Source: Eriocheir sinensis | Lineage: Eukaryota; Arthropoda; Malacostraca; Decapoda; Varunidae | Length of the DNA: 64,000 nt | Direction: 5' to 3' | NCBI RefSeq assembly: GCF_024679095.1 | Contig: NC_066567.1 | Coordinates: 8,332,485-8,396,484, forward strand | Shown: positions 27,196 to 39,400 of the stretch, in pieces | How positions within the stretch are numbered: the stretch's first letter is position 1 | Layout of the letters: each line of letters starts with the position of its first letter | The notes under the pieces: model-generated | What the model saw: only the letters and a program-made list of their open reading frames with translations | Told to the model about the DNA's origin: nothing | Database searches by the model: none | Made by a program: the position numbers and the translations under genes

Positions 27196-27465
27196 TTAAC
27201 CCGCTACCAGCTATGGCTGCCAAAAAAGTCCCTCCGCCAAGTTTGTACCCCACATTCGGTGATTGTTAGGTACGCCTTTTAATTTATGTTTCTTTATGTT
27301 CACCATTTAATTTTGCATATTTTTATATATAGTACATGATGATTATGTCGAGTTTACGGCTTAAAACTTGTTACTTTCTGTAGCCACTTTTCAAATTTGT
27401 AACGCGCGGCCAGACCGGATACGGGGCGGAGCGCTGTTTTCGCCCGGCCGTAGTGAAAAGGTTAA
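27196..27465 (-). mobile_element. TTAA-type MITE, family B
   Basis: On the minus strand it runs from TTAACCTTTTCACTACGGCC to the end GCTGGTAGCGGGTTAA. TTAA is at both ends, and the interior matches the 25.8-kb segment (CATAATCATCATGTACTATA and flanks). It encodes nothing. Confidence 0.8.
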
Positions 27466-27818
27466 CCCTCTCACGCACCGAAAGTTCAACAAGTTTCCGT
27501 TTCCTCTGCGACACCCTTGAGACTCCTGAGGGGGTGTGGCAGGATGGCCTGACAACGCATGACGATATATTTTTTTCTGTTATCAATTTCATCCACAAAC
27601 ACACTTTTTCCATGCTATTTTTATACATCATTGGGTTTGTAATGGATTATACTGCATTGATAAAAGATAAAGAAGCAAGAAATTGGAATATACAGATCTT
27701 TGCAGACTCCCAAATAAACATTGTATAAAGAAAAATCAATGATGTGATTCACGTCAAAAAACGAATTGTAGATGATATGTTTTGACGAGATTCATGTCAT
27801 GGTGCGTGAGAGGGTTAA
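27462..27818 (+). mobile_element. TTAA-type MITE, family D
   Basis: Left end TTAACCCTCTCACGCACC and right end GGTGCGTGAGAGGGTTAA are perfect inverted repeats of 18 bp including TTAA. The length is 357 bp with no coding capacity. Its left TTAA (27462-27465) is also the terminal TTAA of the neighbouring family B element. Confidence 0.88.
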
Positions 27819-28059
27819 GAGATCTAACACTTAATGACCATGAGTAAGACAATGCTGCTGATGCTTACTGTGATGGGTCAAGAGCATAAACACTAACATC
27901 TCATCTGGGTATCGTTCGCCGAGATTCAAAAAGGCTTCACCTGCCCTCTGCTGGGCTTCAAAACTATAAAAACACTGACCATTACAAAACGAAATACCAA
28001 AACACGTCCTATATAAAAAGTTGCTTCCTCTCCTCACACTGAGGAGATAAAACTGACTC

Positions 28060-29110
28060 TACAGCATTGTGGAACTTTATCATTGGGAAAATTAACAGTG
28101 CTTTCTCACACTATACAGCTGAAGACTCTGAAGGCTGCACTGTACTTGAAAACACTCACCTAGAAATATGGTTCGTCACATACAGAGGTCACAAGGCATT
28201 TTCAAAACCCTTACCAAGAGAAAATGTGAAAATGGAACTTGTATGTTGGGGAAATTAGAAAATGGAACTTGTATGTTGGGGAAATTAACAGTGCTTCCTC
28301 ATACCCTACAGCTGAAGACACTGAAAGCTGCACTATATTAAAAAACACTCTGGAAATGTGGTTCATTGCACAGAGATCACAAGATATTCTCAAAAACCTT
28401 ATTGAGAGAAATATGAAAAAGTAGCAAGTTAACAAGATCTAACACTTGAGTGTGTGTCATAACCTAACACACTGGGCAGATGTTGGAAAAGGCTGTTGTG
28501 CTTCCATTCACAGCAAACAGAAGTCACAAGGCATTCTCAAAAACCTTATCGAGGGAGATATGAAAAAGTAAGTCGTTGGGATCAAGTGCTGAGAGGGTAG
28601 CCTTGAGTGTCATAACCTAACACACTGGGCAGATGTTGGAAAAGGCTGTTGTGATTCCATTCATAACAAACAGAAGTCACGAGGCATTCTCAAAAACCTT
28701 ATTGAGGAGATATGAAAAAGTAAGTCATCAGGATCAAGTGCTGAGAGGGTAGCCTTGTGTGAAATAACCTAACACACTGGGCAGATGTTGGAAAACCCTG
28801 TTGTGTTTTCATTCATAACAAACAGAAGTCACAAGGCATTCTCAAAAACCTTATCAAGGGAGATATGAAAGAGTAAGTCGTTAAGATCAAGTGCTGAGAG
28901 GGTAGCCTTGAGTGTCATAGCCTAACACACTGGGCAGATGTTGGAAAAGGCTGCTGTGCTTCCATTCGTAACAAACAGAAGTCACAAAGCATTCCCAAAA
29001 ACCTTATCGAGGGAGATACGAAAAAGTAAGTTGTAGGATCAAGTGCTGAGAGGGTAGCCTTGAGTGTCGCAACCTAACACACATACTGGGCAGATGTTGG
29101 AAAAGGCTCT
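28060..29110. repeat. Two tandem arrays downstream of the F-box gene
   Basis: 28060-28430 holds two units of about 190 bp (GGGGAAATTAACAGTGCTT, ACAGCTGAAGAC, AAACACTC). 28440-29110 holds about five units of roughly 150 bp marked by CTAACACACTGGGCAGATG, AACAGAAGTCACAAGGC and CAAGTGCTGAGAGGGTAGCC. The two arrays share the AGAAGTCACAAGGCATTCTC and CAAAAACCTTAT words, so the second is probably derived from part of the first. Confidence 0.88.
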
Positions 29111-29236
29111 TGTGCTTCCACCTGGCAGATTACTACCCCCAACACCACCACCAAAAATGTCACACACACACACACACACACACACACATGCTTGAAACAC
29201 ACACTATCTCTCTCATTCTCTCACTATCAGACACAA

Positions 29237-29836
29237 CTAAAGGTGGAAGTACTTGAGGAACTGCTGAGGTGTAATGGTGATGTAAATGATGTCCGGCGTC
29301 TTCACTTCCTCTAGTTGTTGTGGCTGTGGTTGCTGTGGCTGGGGTTGTGGTTCCTGTGGCTCCTGCTGTGGTGGTGGTTGCTGCTGCTGTTCCTCCTCTG
29401 CTGCCCCTGCTGAGCCCTGGTCATTGCGGCAGGGGTGCCCGTAGGACTCCCAAAACATGCAGCTGCAGTTCCGACACAGACACAGCTTCTCTGGGTACTC
29501 CTCTCTTAGGCCGTAGGTTCTGTAGGGGTGCGAGGACTGTTTTACGACCAACCTTTGCAGCCTCTACTTCACATCACCACTCCCTCCCCTCTACACAGAC
29601 CACCATCTTTTTTTTCTTCTTTTTTTACAGTAGAGGAAGCAGTTCAAGGGCAAAAAAAGGAAAACAATAATGAAAATAAGCCCGCTACTCACTGCTCCTA
29701 CAAAGAGTAAAGAGGAATGGCTGAAAGATAGGTCAATTTCGGGAGGAGGTGTCCTGATACCCCTGATATCACCACACTCTCCCTATACACAAACAGTTAC
29801 TTGGGGTACTCCTCCATTAGCCCGTAGGTTCTATAG

Positions 29837-29875
<39 letters not shown>

Positions 29876-32800
29876 AAGACCCACCTATGCCACTGCTACT
29901 TTGCTATTTACTTAACATCATCATTATTTCCCCTCTCAAATCTGCTTTTCAACCTTCCTTTTCCATACTGTCTGTTTTGGTCTTGGTTTCAGCACTCCCA
30001 TCTCAACTGACAGCCTCCAATATCATCTGCATACCATCACTTTTCTCTCCCCTTTTCAAGCTGCCATTTATCACCCTCCTAGTCCCTCCCCTCTTGAGCT
30101 ATAGGATCTGCAGTAGTATAGTTTTAAGCACTCCCACCTCTAACACCAAGCTTAAATATCATCTACTTTACACCATCACTTTTCTCTCCCCTTTTTAAGC
30201 TGCCATTTATCACCCTCCTAGTCCCACCTCTACTGATAGCCTTCAATATCATCTACTTTACACCATCACTTTTCTCTCCCCTTTTCAAGCTGCCATTTAT
30301 CACCCTCCTAGTCACTTCTCTCTTAAGCAATAGGATCTACAGTAGTATAGGTTTAAACTCTCCCACCTCTAATGACAACCTTTAATACCATCTACTTCAC
30401 ATCACCTTTCTAGGCTATCCTCTCTTAGGCTTGTGGTAGCATTGGTTTAAGCTTTTTCCATCTCTACTGACAACCCTGAATCCTACCACTTTCCCCTCTC
30501 TAACCTGCTTTCAATCACATTTCTAGGCTTTCCTCTCATGACTTGTGGTAGTATTGATATAAGCTTTTTCCATCTCTACTGACAACCCTGAATCCTACCA
30601 CTTTCCCCTCTCTAACCTGCTTTTAATCACCTTTCTAGGCTATCCTATCTCTAATGACAACCCTTAATGCCATCTGCCTTACACCATCACTACTCTTCCT
30701 TCTCTGACTTGCGCCTAATTGCCCTTCTGAGCCCTCCTCTCTTAGGCTAATGTCTGTGGTGGTACTGGTTCAAGCTTTCCCCTCTTTACTGACAACCTTT
30801 AGTGACATCTGCTTTACTCCACCACATCTCCTTACACCTTACAAGTCATACACCTCCCTTCCAGCACCCACCTCCTGAGTCTGTCATACACCTGCTGCCA
30901 GTTCTTCTGCACCCTCAGCTCCCGGTGCAGGTGGATGATGTACTCGATCTGCGCCGACGTCCAGTGGAAGCGACACAGCTGCCGCCAGATGCTCTTCTCC
31001 TTGCTCACCTTGGCCATCACACTGTACGCCTCGCCAGCACTCTGAGAAACATGGAGCGCTATTTAAAGATCAGATACTGGGTGGAAGAAGAAAACAACAA
31101 CAGTCATCCCAACATCAATGACAGTTATGGAGTAAGTGATGGTGAATTTGAGAATCTATGAGTGTCTGAGAAACATGGATCGGTATTTAAAGATCAGATA
31201 CTGGATGGTAGAAGAAAACAACAACAGTCATCCCAACATCAATGACAGTTATGGAGTAAGTGATGGTGAATTTGAGAATCTATGAGTGTCTGAGAAACAT
31301 GGATCGCTATTTAAAGATCAGATACTGGATGGTAGAAGAAAACAACAACAGTTATCCCAACATCAATAGCAGTTATGGAGTAGGCTGATGGTGAATTTGA
31401 GAATCTATGAGTGCTGAATTCATATATGTAAGGGAAGAACTGTACAACCACACCTTATGCTCAGGATGGAAGAAGAAAACAAGAACAGTCATCCCAACAT
31501 CAATAGCAGGGAGTAGGTGATGGTGAATTTGAGAATCTATGAGTGCTGAATTCATATATGTAAGGGATGAACTGTACTACAACACCTTATGCTTTAGACA
31601 GGTTTAAAAATTGGCTTTGGTGATTAAGTAGACTCGTTGACTTATGTATGGATATGAACTTACAAGACTGTTCTTAAGAGGGGAAGAAAGACAGAAAGAG
31701 CATAGCAAGGAGTTGTTAATGGGAATAGGAAAGCCATGAGATTAACTGGACAAAGGGACGAGTGGGTGAGTGAGTGAAACAGGAGTGAGTCAGTTCAAGG
31801 GCATAAAAAAAGGAAACAAATATGAAAAAAAAAAAGCCTTACCCTTATATCATTGTGGTTGTCTAGGCGCTTGAGTATCTCCCGCACGCACTCCTCGGGC
31901 ACCTCCTGCAGTGTGGGGTGCATGTCGTCACCTGGCTGTGGGGTGGAGACAAGCATGAGAGCACTACAGGGAAGAACAATGCTTTTCATTATATTTACAA
32001 CAAGAATCTTTACGGTCAATAAGTTTCATATTTCCTGTACAATATTTTACGTTCAAAGAGCTTCATATTTCCTATACAATATTTTACGTTCAATAAGTTC
32101 TTCTAGGAGTGCTACAGTTGTACAGCACAGAATCTTATCTTTTGGAGTGTACAAAAATACGTACGAGCTTGGAAAAGAAATACAAGCAAGCAAACATTTT
32201 CATTCTCTACCTGACTGCCTTTAATGTAGTAGAGAAGCATCAGTGTGAACAGTTCCTATTTCTATATTCCGTCTTTCATTATTTCCCTTCACATATTTAT
32301 TTTTTATGGTAAAGAAGGAAGCTCAATGACAAACGAAGATTAAACAAAAGTCTGCTAATGGTCCAGTCCAGTCTCCAAGACCCCCACCTCTCTTATCTGG
32401 ATGGTGGTGGCGATGGCGTTGATGTTCCTGAGCCGCCGTGAGTGCTGCTCCCAGAGGATGGTGGAGCCCAGCTTGTTGCCCCACAGGTAGTCCTCCAGCC
32501 TCTTCCGCAGCTCCTGGAGAAGGTGCTGCAGGAGGTGGACGTTCTGCTGGCTTCGGGTGACCTCGTGAGCCACCTCCTCCAGCATCCCGAAGAGCATCTG
32601 GGAGGGAGGAGAAGAAAGGTGAGGAGAGAATACCATAAATCTTTTTCCTTAAACTGCTTCCCTTAACTCGGCACCAGCGTCGGGCCAAATTTTTGCCATG
32701 ATATAAACCCCCAAAAATAAGTGATGCATAAACTGATCACAAATGCGTTGATATATATTATGAAATGGCTTGTGTGAGTGATGATTTTTTTTCATTTTTT

Positions 32801-34475
32801 CTCGCTTAGAGGGGCCTTTAAGAAACATGATCCCCGCAGCTACCGGACTAATGCCAAAAAAATGATGGCTGTAAATGAGCAGTAGTGATGGGAATGGCAA
32901 AAGAAGAAGTAGTAGAAATAGATATGGCAGTAAGAAAAGTAGAAGTAGAAAAATAAATATAATAGATGTGAAAAGTACTAGAGAACATGAAGCAATAAAT
33001 TCAACAGCAAAAGAAACTGAAGGAAAAGAAAGACTTCTTACGAGGATTTCTTTTGTATCAGTTTTCTACCCTTGAGCTGCCTCCTTTACTGTAAAAAAAA
33101 GGAAGAAAAAGCTCCTGTTGCAAAGAGTCAATAGTCCCATATGAACATTATCTAACAGTGGTAGTAGTAGTAGCAGATCGCCTCACCTTCTGTGCACCCC
33201 CCGAGAGAGTGGAGAGCTTCTGTGTGATGAGGAGGTCGAGCAATTTGCAGATGTAGCGGAAGCGTCGGATGTCCCTCACGGCGTTGATGCAGTCCAGCTT
33301 CATCAGTGTTTCCCCGAGGCCATTGAACCCAGCAACCTGTGAAGGGGCGGGAGGAGATGGAGAGAAGGTGGTGAGGTCCAGGTGGAATATAGCGACAAGT
33401 AGCAGGAAGGAGGTATATGGGGAGCAGTCTGTAGTGGCAGGGAGGAGGAGAGAAAGTGAGGTTCAAGAAGGGTGGCAACAGGTAATGAAAAGGAGAGGTA
33501 CATATGAAAGTGACAGAGAGGAACGAAAAGGGGTGAGAAAAGCAAAAATTGAGGAAATATAATGTAAAAGGTGAGAAAAGTGAAAAGTGAGGAAATATAG
33601 CCGATTCTAAGGGCTAATAATTCAGTGGTGAGAAGTCTTAGTACTGAACAAGCATGCAAAACAATAACAAGAAGAAGAGTTACATAGTGATAAGACAGAG
33701 GAACGAACACAAGGAATACAAGGTGGAAAGGTGTGTGAATGACTTGGAACTAATCTCGTATTTAAAAGGTAGCAGGTAACATACAGGTAGCACTTAAAAG
33801 GTAGCAGGTAACATCCAGGTAAAACAAGATGAACAGGTGTGACTTGAAACTAAATTATACACAAGGTCACAGGTAACACACAGGTAATATCCAGGTAGAC
33901 AGGTGTGCGAGTGACCTGCACCCACCTCCTTCGTGTTTCGGGTGTAGATGCGGCAGTGGGGTTGGGGTACCAGCTCCCCCCGACTGCCCCGGCGGGTAAG
34001 GAGGGATAGGGGATCAGGGCCATCGGGTTCAGGGTCCTCCAAGCTGCTGGGGAAAAGGATCCAATGCTACATAAGAGGGATTAGATGCTACTCAAAAGGA
34101 TCAGATGTTACTTAAGGGAATAGCTTGCCAAAATGATAAAGGGACACTAATACAGACTCAGAACTTCCCTAGGGATTTAAACACTATCATAGGGTATTAA
34201 ATGCAACTATGAACAGGTACAAGATAACATTAGAAAACTAGAATACATTAAGGGTTGTCTTTCTACCTTTAAGTCTTGATAATAAGGTTCTTGTGAGTGT
34301 CAACTGGATTACTACAATGAGGCTGAATGGCTCCACTGTAGGCATATATTAAGGGATCGTTTTCAATGCAGTTAGTAATTAAATGATTCTTATGGGAATT
34401 TGATGTCGTTAAGAAGAGCTTTATGAGGATGATTGCCCTAATACTGAGAGAGAGAGAGAGAGATGCATGCTGACT

Positions 34476-34511
<36 letters not shown>

Positions 34512-34642
34512 TCAATACGTAAAAAGACATTTCTCCACATGTTGAAATAAATTCCTTCCTGTCTCTTATCAACTCTCCTTCCCTCCCTTCCATCTCATTT
34601 CCCTCCTCTCCAAAACTCTTCCCACTTGTCTCCTCCTCGACT

Positions 34643-34700
<58 letters not shown>

Positions 34701-35950
34701 ACGTTATCATCATCATTCTTTATTTACTATGTTAATTTGTCACTCTCGCTTCGCCTAGCTTCGAATCCGCGGGCATCGGTTCGAATCCTTGTCAATGAGA
34801 CGGAGATGAGCTCTGAGGCCACGCGCAGCTCTCTTATAAGAAGAAGGGAGGAACGAGAGGAGGAGGACCTAAGAAGCGATACAAAGCGTTACAGGTCAAA
34901 AGAAGAAGATACCACATGTCCTTACCCTCTTCTATACATCTTCACCCATATCTCCTCTCCGTACATCTTTCTACAGGGAAATACAGGTAGGTCACTCTGT
35001 ACGATATGGGTCATTCACACATATTCGGCGTCCAAGCACACCTATTTGACAAGGCTTTCAGAGGAGTGGTGGGCATTTTCAGGGGTAGTTTTATGACCCT
35101 GCTGGTAGTTTGACCCTTCTTCTGTACCATGAACGTGAAGAACCACTCATGAGAACTCGATTAATCTCCTTCATGGCCACTGGAAATAGTTAATGTGAGG
35201 CGGAAGCGCACACATTTGACGAGGCTTTCTGAGGAGTGGTGGGGATTTTCAGGGGTAATTTTATGACCCTGGTGGTAGTTTGACCCTTCTTCTGTACCAT
35301 GAACGTGAAGAACCACTCATTATAACCCGATTAATCTCATTTATGGCCACTGGAAATAGTTGATGTGAGGCGGACGAGCGCACATTTGACAAGGCTTTCA
35401 GGGGAGTGGTGGGCATTTTCAGGGGTAGTTTTATGACCCTGGTGGTAGTTTGACCCTTCTTCTGTACCATGAACGTGAAAAACCACTCATGAGAACACGA
35501 TTGATACCCTTTTCGGCCACTGGATATAGTTAATGTGAGGCGGAAGCGCACACAATTGACAAGGCTTTCAGAGGAGTGGTGGGCATTTTCAGGGGTAGTT
35601 TTATGACCCTGGTGGTAGTTTGACCCTTCTTCTGTACCATGAACGTGAAGAAACGCTAATGAGAACCTGATTAATCTCCTTTTTGGCCTTTGAAAATAGT
35701 TGTTGCGAGAGGTAGAAGCGTGAGATCACCGACCTATTTAGCCTTTAAGGGCGGAAGCAAATATTCAGAGAGCAAGAGCCATTATTATCATGCACCATGG
35801 CGAGGTTATGACACAGATTGCGCCATGATGAGATTGCCGTGGAGTCAAGGGGAGACTGAAATAAAGCAGAGAAGTAAAAGGACGCTCAAATCAGAATGGA
35901 CTTTTTTTTTTGTATCATTTCCTATTCAGATCACGTTTATTTTCCGCAAT

Positions 35951-36018
<68 letters not shown>

Positions 36019-36239
36019 AACTTTTCGGAAAACATGTCTGGTATTGATCTGAAGTCGAGTCAGCTGATCATCACCATGGCAACGCGCGCGGGTGGGAGGA
36101 GGCGGAGGAGATGAAAAGAGGGAGGGAAGGACGGAAGGAGGAGGGAAGGAAGTAAGAGGTCAATGAGGAGGAGGAGGAACAGGAGGGAAAAGGAGGAAAG
36201 AAACCTAAGTAAACACATCCTAAAACCTCTTGTGAGCGT

Positions 36240-36275
<36 letters not shown>

Positions 36276-36343
36276 GACCTCTCCCTCCTTATCTAATAAA
36301 AGGTTGGTCCTGCCACTGAGGAAAGTAGGTCAGTCTCCCCTAA

Positions 36344-36382
<39 letters not shown>

Positions 36383-36419
36383 TCGTGCACACCGACTAAA
36401 GGTGATGTTATGGACCGGC

Positions 36420-36465
<46 letters not shown>

Positions 36466-39400
36466 ACTGTAAACAAATCCCAGCACCATTCCCACCTTAT
36501 AAAATGTAAAACGTAAGCAGACATCACCTTTGCATGCACACAGGTACACGAACGTGGTATAACAATTATTTAGATACGCATCCATTGACAAGAATACTCA
36601 AACACGTCATATCCTGGACGACTGTAAACCAAACTAAATAATAAGAAATACAAGGAAACTACGAAGCTCAACGTAAAACCATAGGACAGCGCAACGAGGT
36701 GATGAAACAGTTAAAGAAATGGCAGTCAAGTGCTTAACAATCCACTCCACTAAGAACAGTTACAGGAGGATGATAAAAAGTGACGTTACAGTATATGGAA
36801 AAAGAAATACCAAGATAACTATATACACCGAAGTTAAGCCAGTAGACAACGCAACGGGATGAAGAAACAGTACGAGGGAAAATAAAAAAGCGACGTTACA
36901 GTATATAAGAAAAAAGAAATACCAAGAAAACTACGAAGTGAAGGAACAGTTAAAGGCACAAAATTATAATGGTAGTCACGTTCGCAATAATCCACTCCAC
37001 TAAAAACAGTTACAGGAGGGAAAATAAAAAGTGACGTTACAGTTCTTTCATCTCCACGCTCTCTGCATCACCCCATTAGTAACGCCACACGTAGCATTAC
37101 CAAACAGCTGAGACCGTATTCAAGAACGTATCGGCGCCTCGGTTCGCGCGTTTGAAAAGCCTCTCGTAAAAGTTCCTGGGATTTTCATGGACTGTTTTGT
37201 GATTCCTGTGGTAGTTTGACACGACTTATGAATCTTGAACGGGAAAATAACCAATGATATCCCGGTTAATCTTCTCTATAGCCTTGTGAAATAGCCTAGT
37301 CGTAATGGGCGCTCGATACGTTTAGAAATATGGACCAAGGAGTGTTTTGTGATCCCAGTGGTAGTTTGACACGACTTATGAATCTTGAACGGGAAAATAA
37401 CCAATGATATCCCGGTTAATCTTCTCTATAGCCTTGTGAAATAGCCTAGTCGTAATGGGAGCTCGATACGTTTAGAAATATGGACCAAGGAGTGTTTTGT
37501 GATCCCAGTGGTAGTTTGACACGACTTATGAATCTTCAACGGGAAAATAACCCATGAAATCCCGGTTAATCTTCTCTATAGCCTTGTAAAATAGCCTAGT
37601 CGTAATGGGAGCTCGATACGTTTAGAAATATGGACCAAGGAGTGTTTTGTGATCCCAGTGGTAGTTTGACACGACTTATGAATCTTGAACGGGAAAATAA
37701 CCCATGAAATCCCGGTTAATCTTCTCTGTGGCCTTGGAAAACAGTCGTAAATTATGGGAGTCTGATACGTTTAGATATATGGACCATGAAGTGTTTGGTG
37801 ATTCCAGTGATGGTTTGACACGATTTCTGGCATCTTTGAACGGGAAAATCACCCATGAAATCCCGGTTATTCTTCTCTGTGGCCTTGGAAAACAGTCATA
37901 AGGGGAGTCTGATAAGTTTAGAAATATTGGCAATGAACTGCTTTGTGATCCCAGTGGTAGTTTGATACGACTTCTGGCATCTTGCACGGGAAAATCACCC
38001 ATGAAATCCCAGTTAATGTTCTCTGTGGCCCCGGAAAATTGTAATGGGAGTCCGATACGTTTAAGAATACGGAATCAGGCTTAACTAATCGGTTCGTGGC
38101 GCCGCGGACACACACTACCAGCCAATCCTTAACCACTCATTCCCTTGTCATAGAAATATACCTCCTGAAAATGCGCAAATAACCTAAAACAGAAAAAAAG
38201 GTGACTATTGTTTTCATACTAATTAATCCACTTCGCCATCACTTCACGTGATGATACTGATTAGCTACAGGTTTAGGGTCTCCACACAGGTAACCACAGA
38301 ATAAGCTCGTTAGCCACCCCCCCATCTCTCCCTCCTGTTCCCCATCCCCTCACCTACAAATTACTTAGCATCTCTTCAATGGTAAAACGAGTCATTATCT
38401 ACAGGTTCAGGCACTTCACACAGGTAATTACATCAGCTAATTACCAGCCCTTCCCCCCCTTAACCACCCATTACCAATCAAAACTAGTAATGATCTACAG
38501 GTTTAATAACTTCACACAGGTAACAATGCCACAGGTACCACGAAACAAGCTCGTTAGCCCCCCCAACCCCCCTCTTTCCCACCCATCACCAAAAAATAAG
38601 CAATGAAAAAGTCATTAGGTAAAGTTTCAAGCATTTCACACAGGTAACAATGCCACAGGTAACCATGAAAAAAGCTAATTAGCCCCCCCAACCCTCCTTC
38701 CCCACCACCCCTCTTTCCCACCCATCATCAAAAATAAGCAATCAAGGAGTCATTAGGTAAAGTCTAAAGCTTTTCACTCAGGTAACAGTGCCACAGGTAA
38801 CCACAAAACAAGGTATAATTACTTCCCCCCTTCCCAACTTCCACCGCCCCTCTTTCCCACCCATCACCAAAAATGAGCAATCAGAAATAGTCATTAGGTA
38901 AAGTTTTAAGCATTTCAAACAGGTAACAATGCCACAGGTTAACTACAAAAGATATATAATTACTCACCCCCATCCCCTCCTATCTCTACCCTCCCCCCCT
39001 CGTCCCACCTTGCCTACCCATCACCAAATATAAGCAATCAAAGAGTCATTAGGTAAAGTTTTAAGAATTTCACAAAGGTAACAATGCCACAGGTAACTAC
39101 AAAACAAGGTAGTTACTCCCCCCAACCCCCCTTACCCCTCCCCCTTTCTTTCCCACCCATCACCAAAAATGAGCAATCAGAAATAGTCATTAGGTAAAGT
39201 TTCAAGCATTTCACACAGGTAACAATGCCACAGGTAACTAACTACAAAAGATATATAATTACAACCCTCCTCCCCCCCCCCCCCTTGCTTACCCGTCACC
39301 AGTCATACGCAGTCAAAACAATACCCAATTTTTCCCTCGTTTCCCTTTACTAATCGTCTCCAAAGGGTCAGGGCGGGGCACAGACGAGCCCTGCCCTTGA

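Noticed and set aside
28440..29110. Regularly spaced repeats that might suggest a CRISPR-like array
   Set aside because: Units are long (about 150 bp) with no short repeat-spacer pattern, and the DNA is clearly eukaryotic.
34765..34800. GGTTCGAATCC resembling a tRNA B box
   Set aside because: No acceptor stem, A box or anticodon arm can be folded around it.
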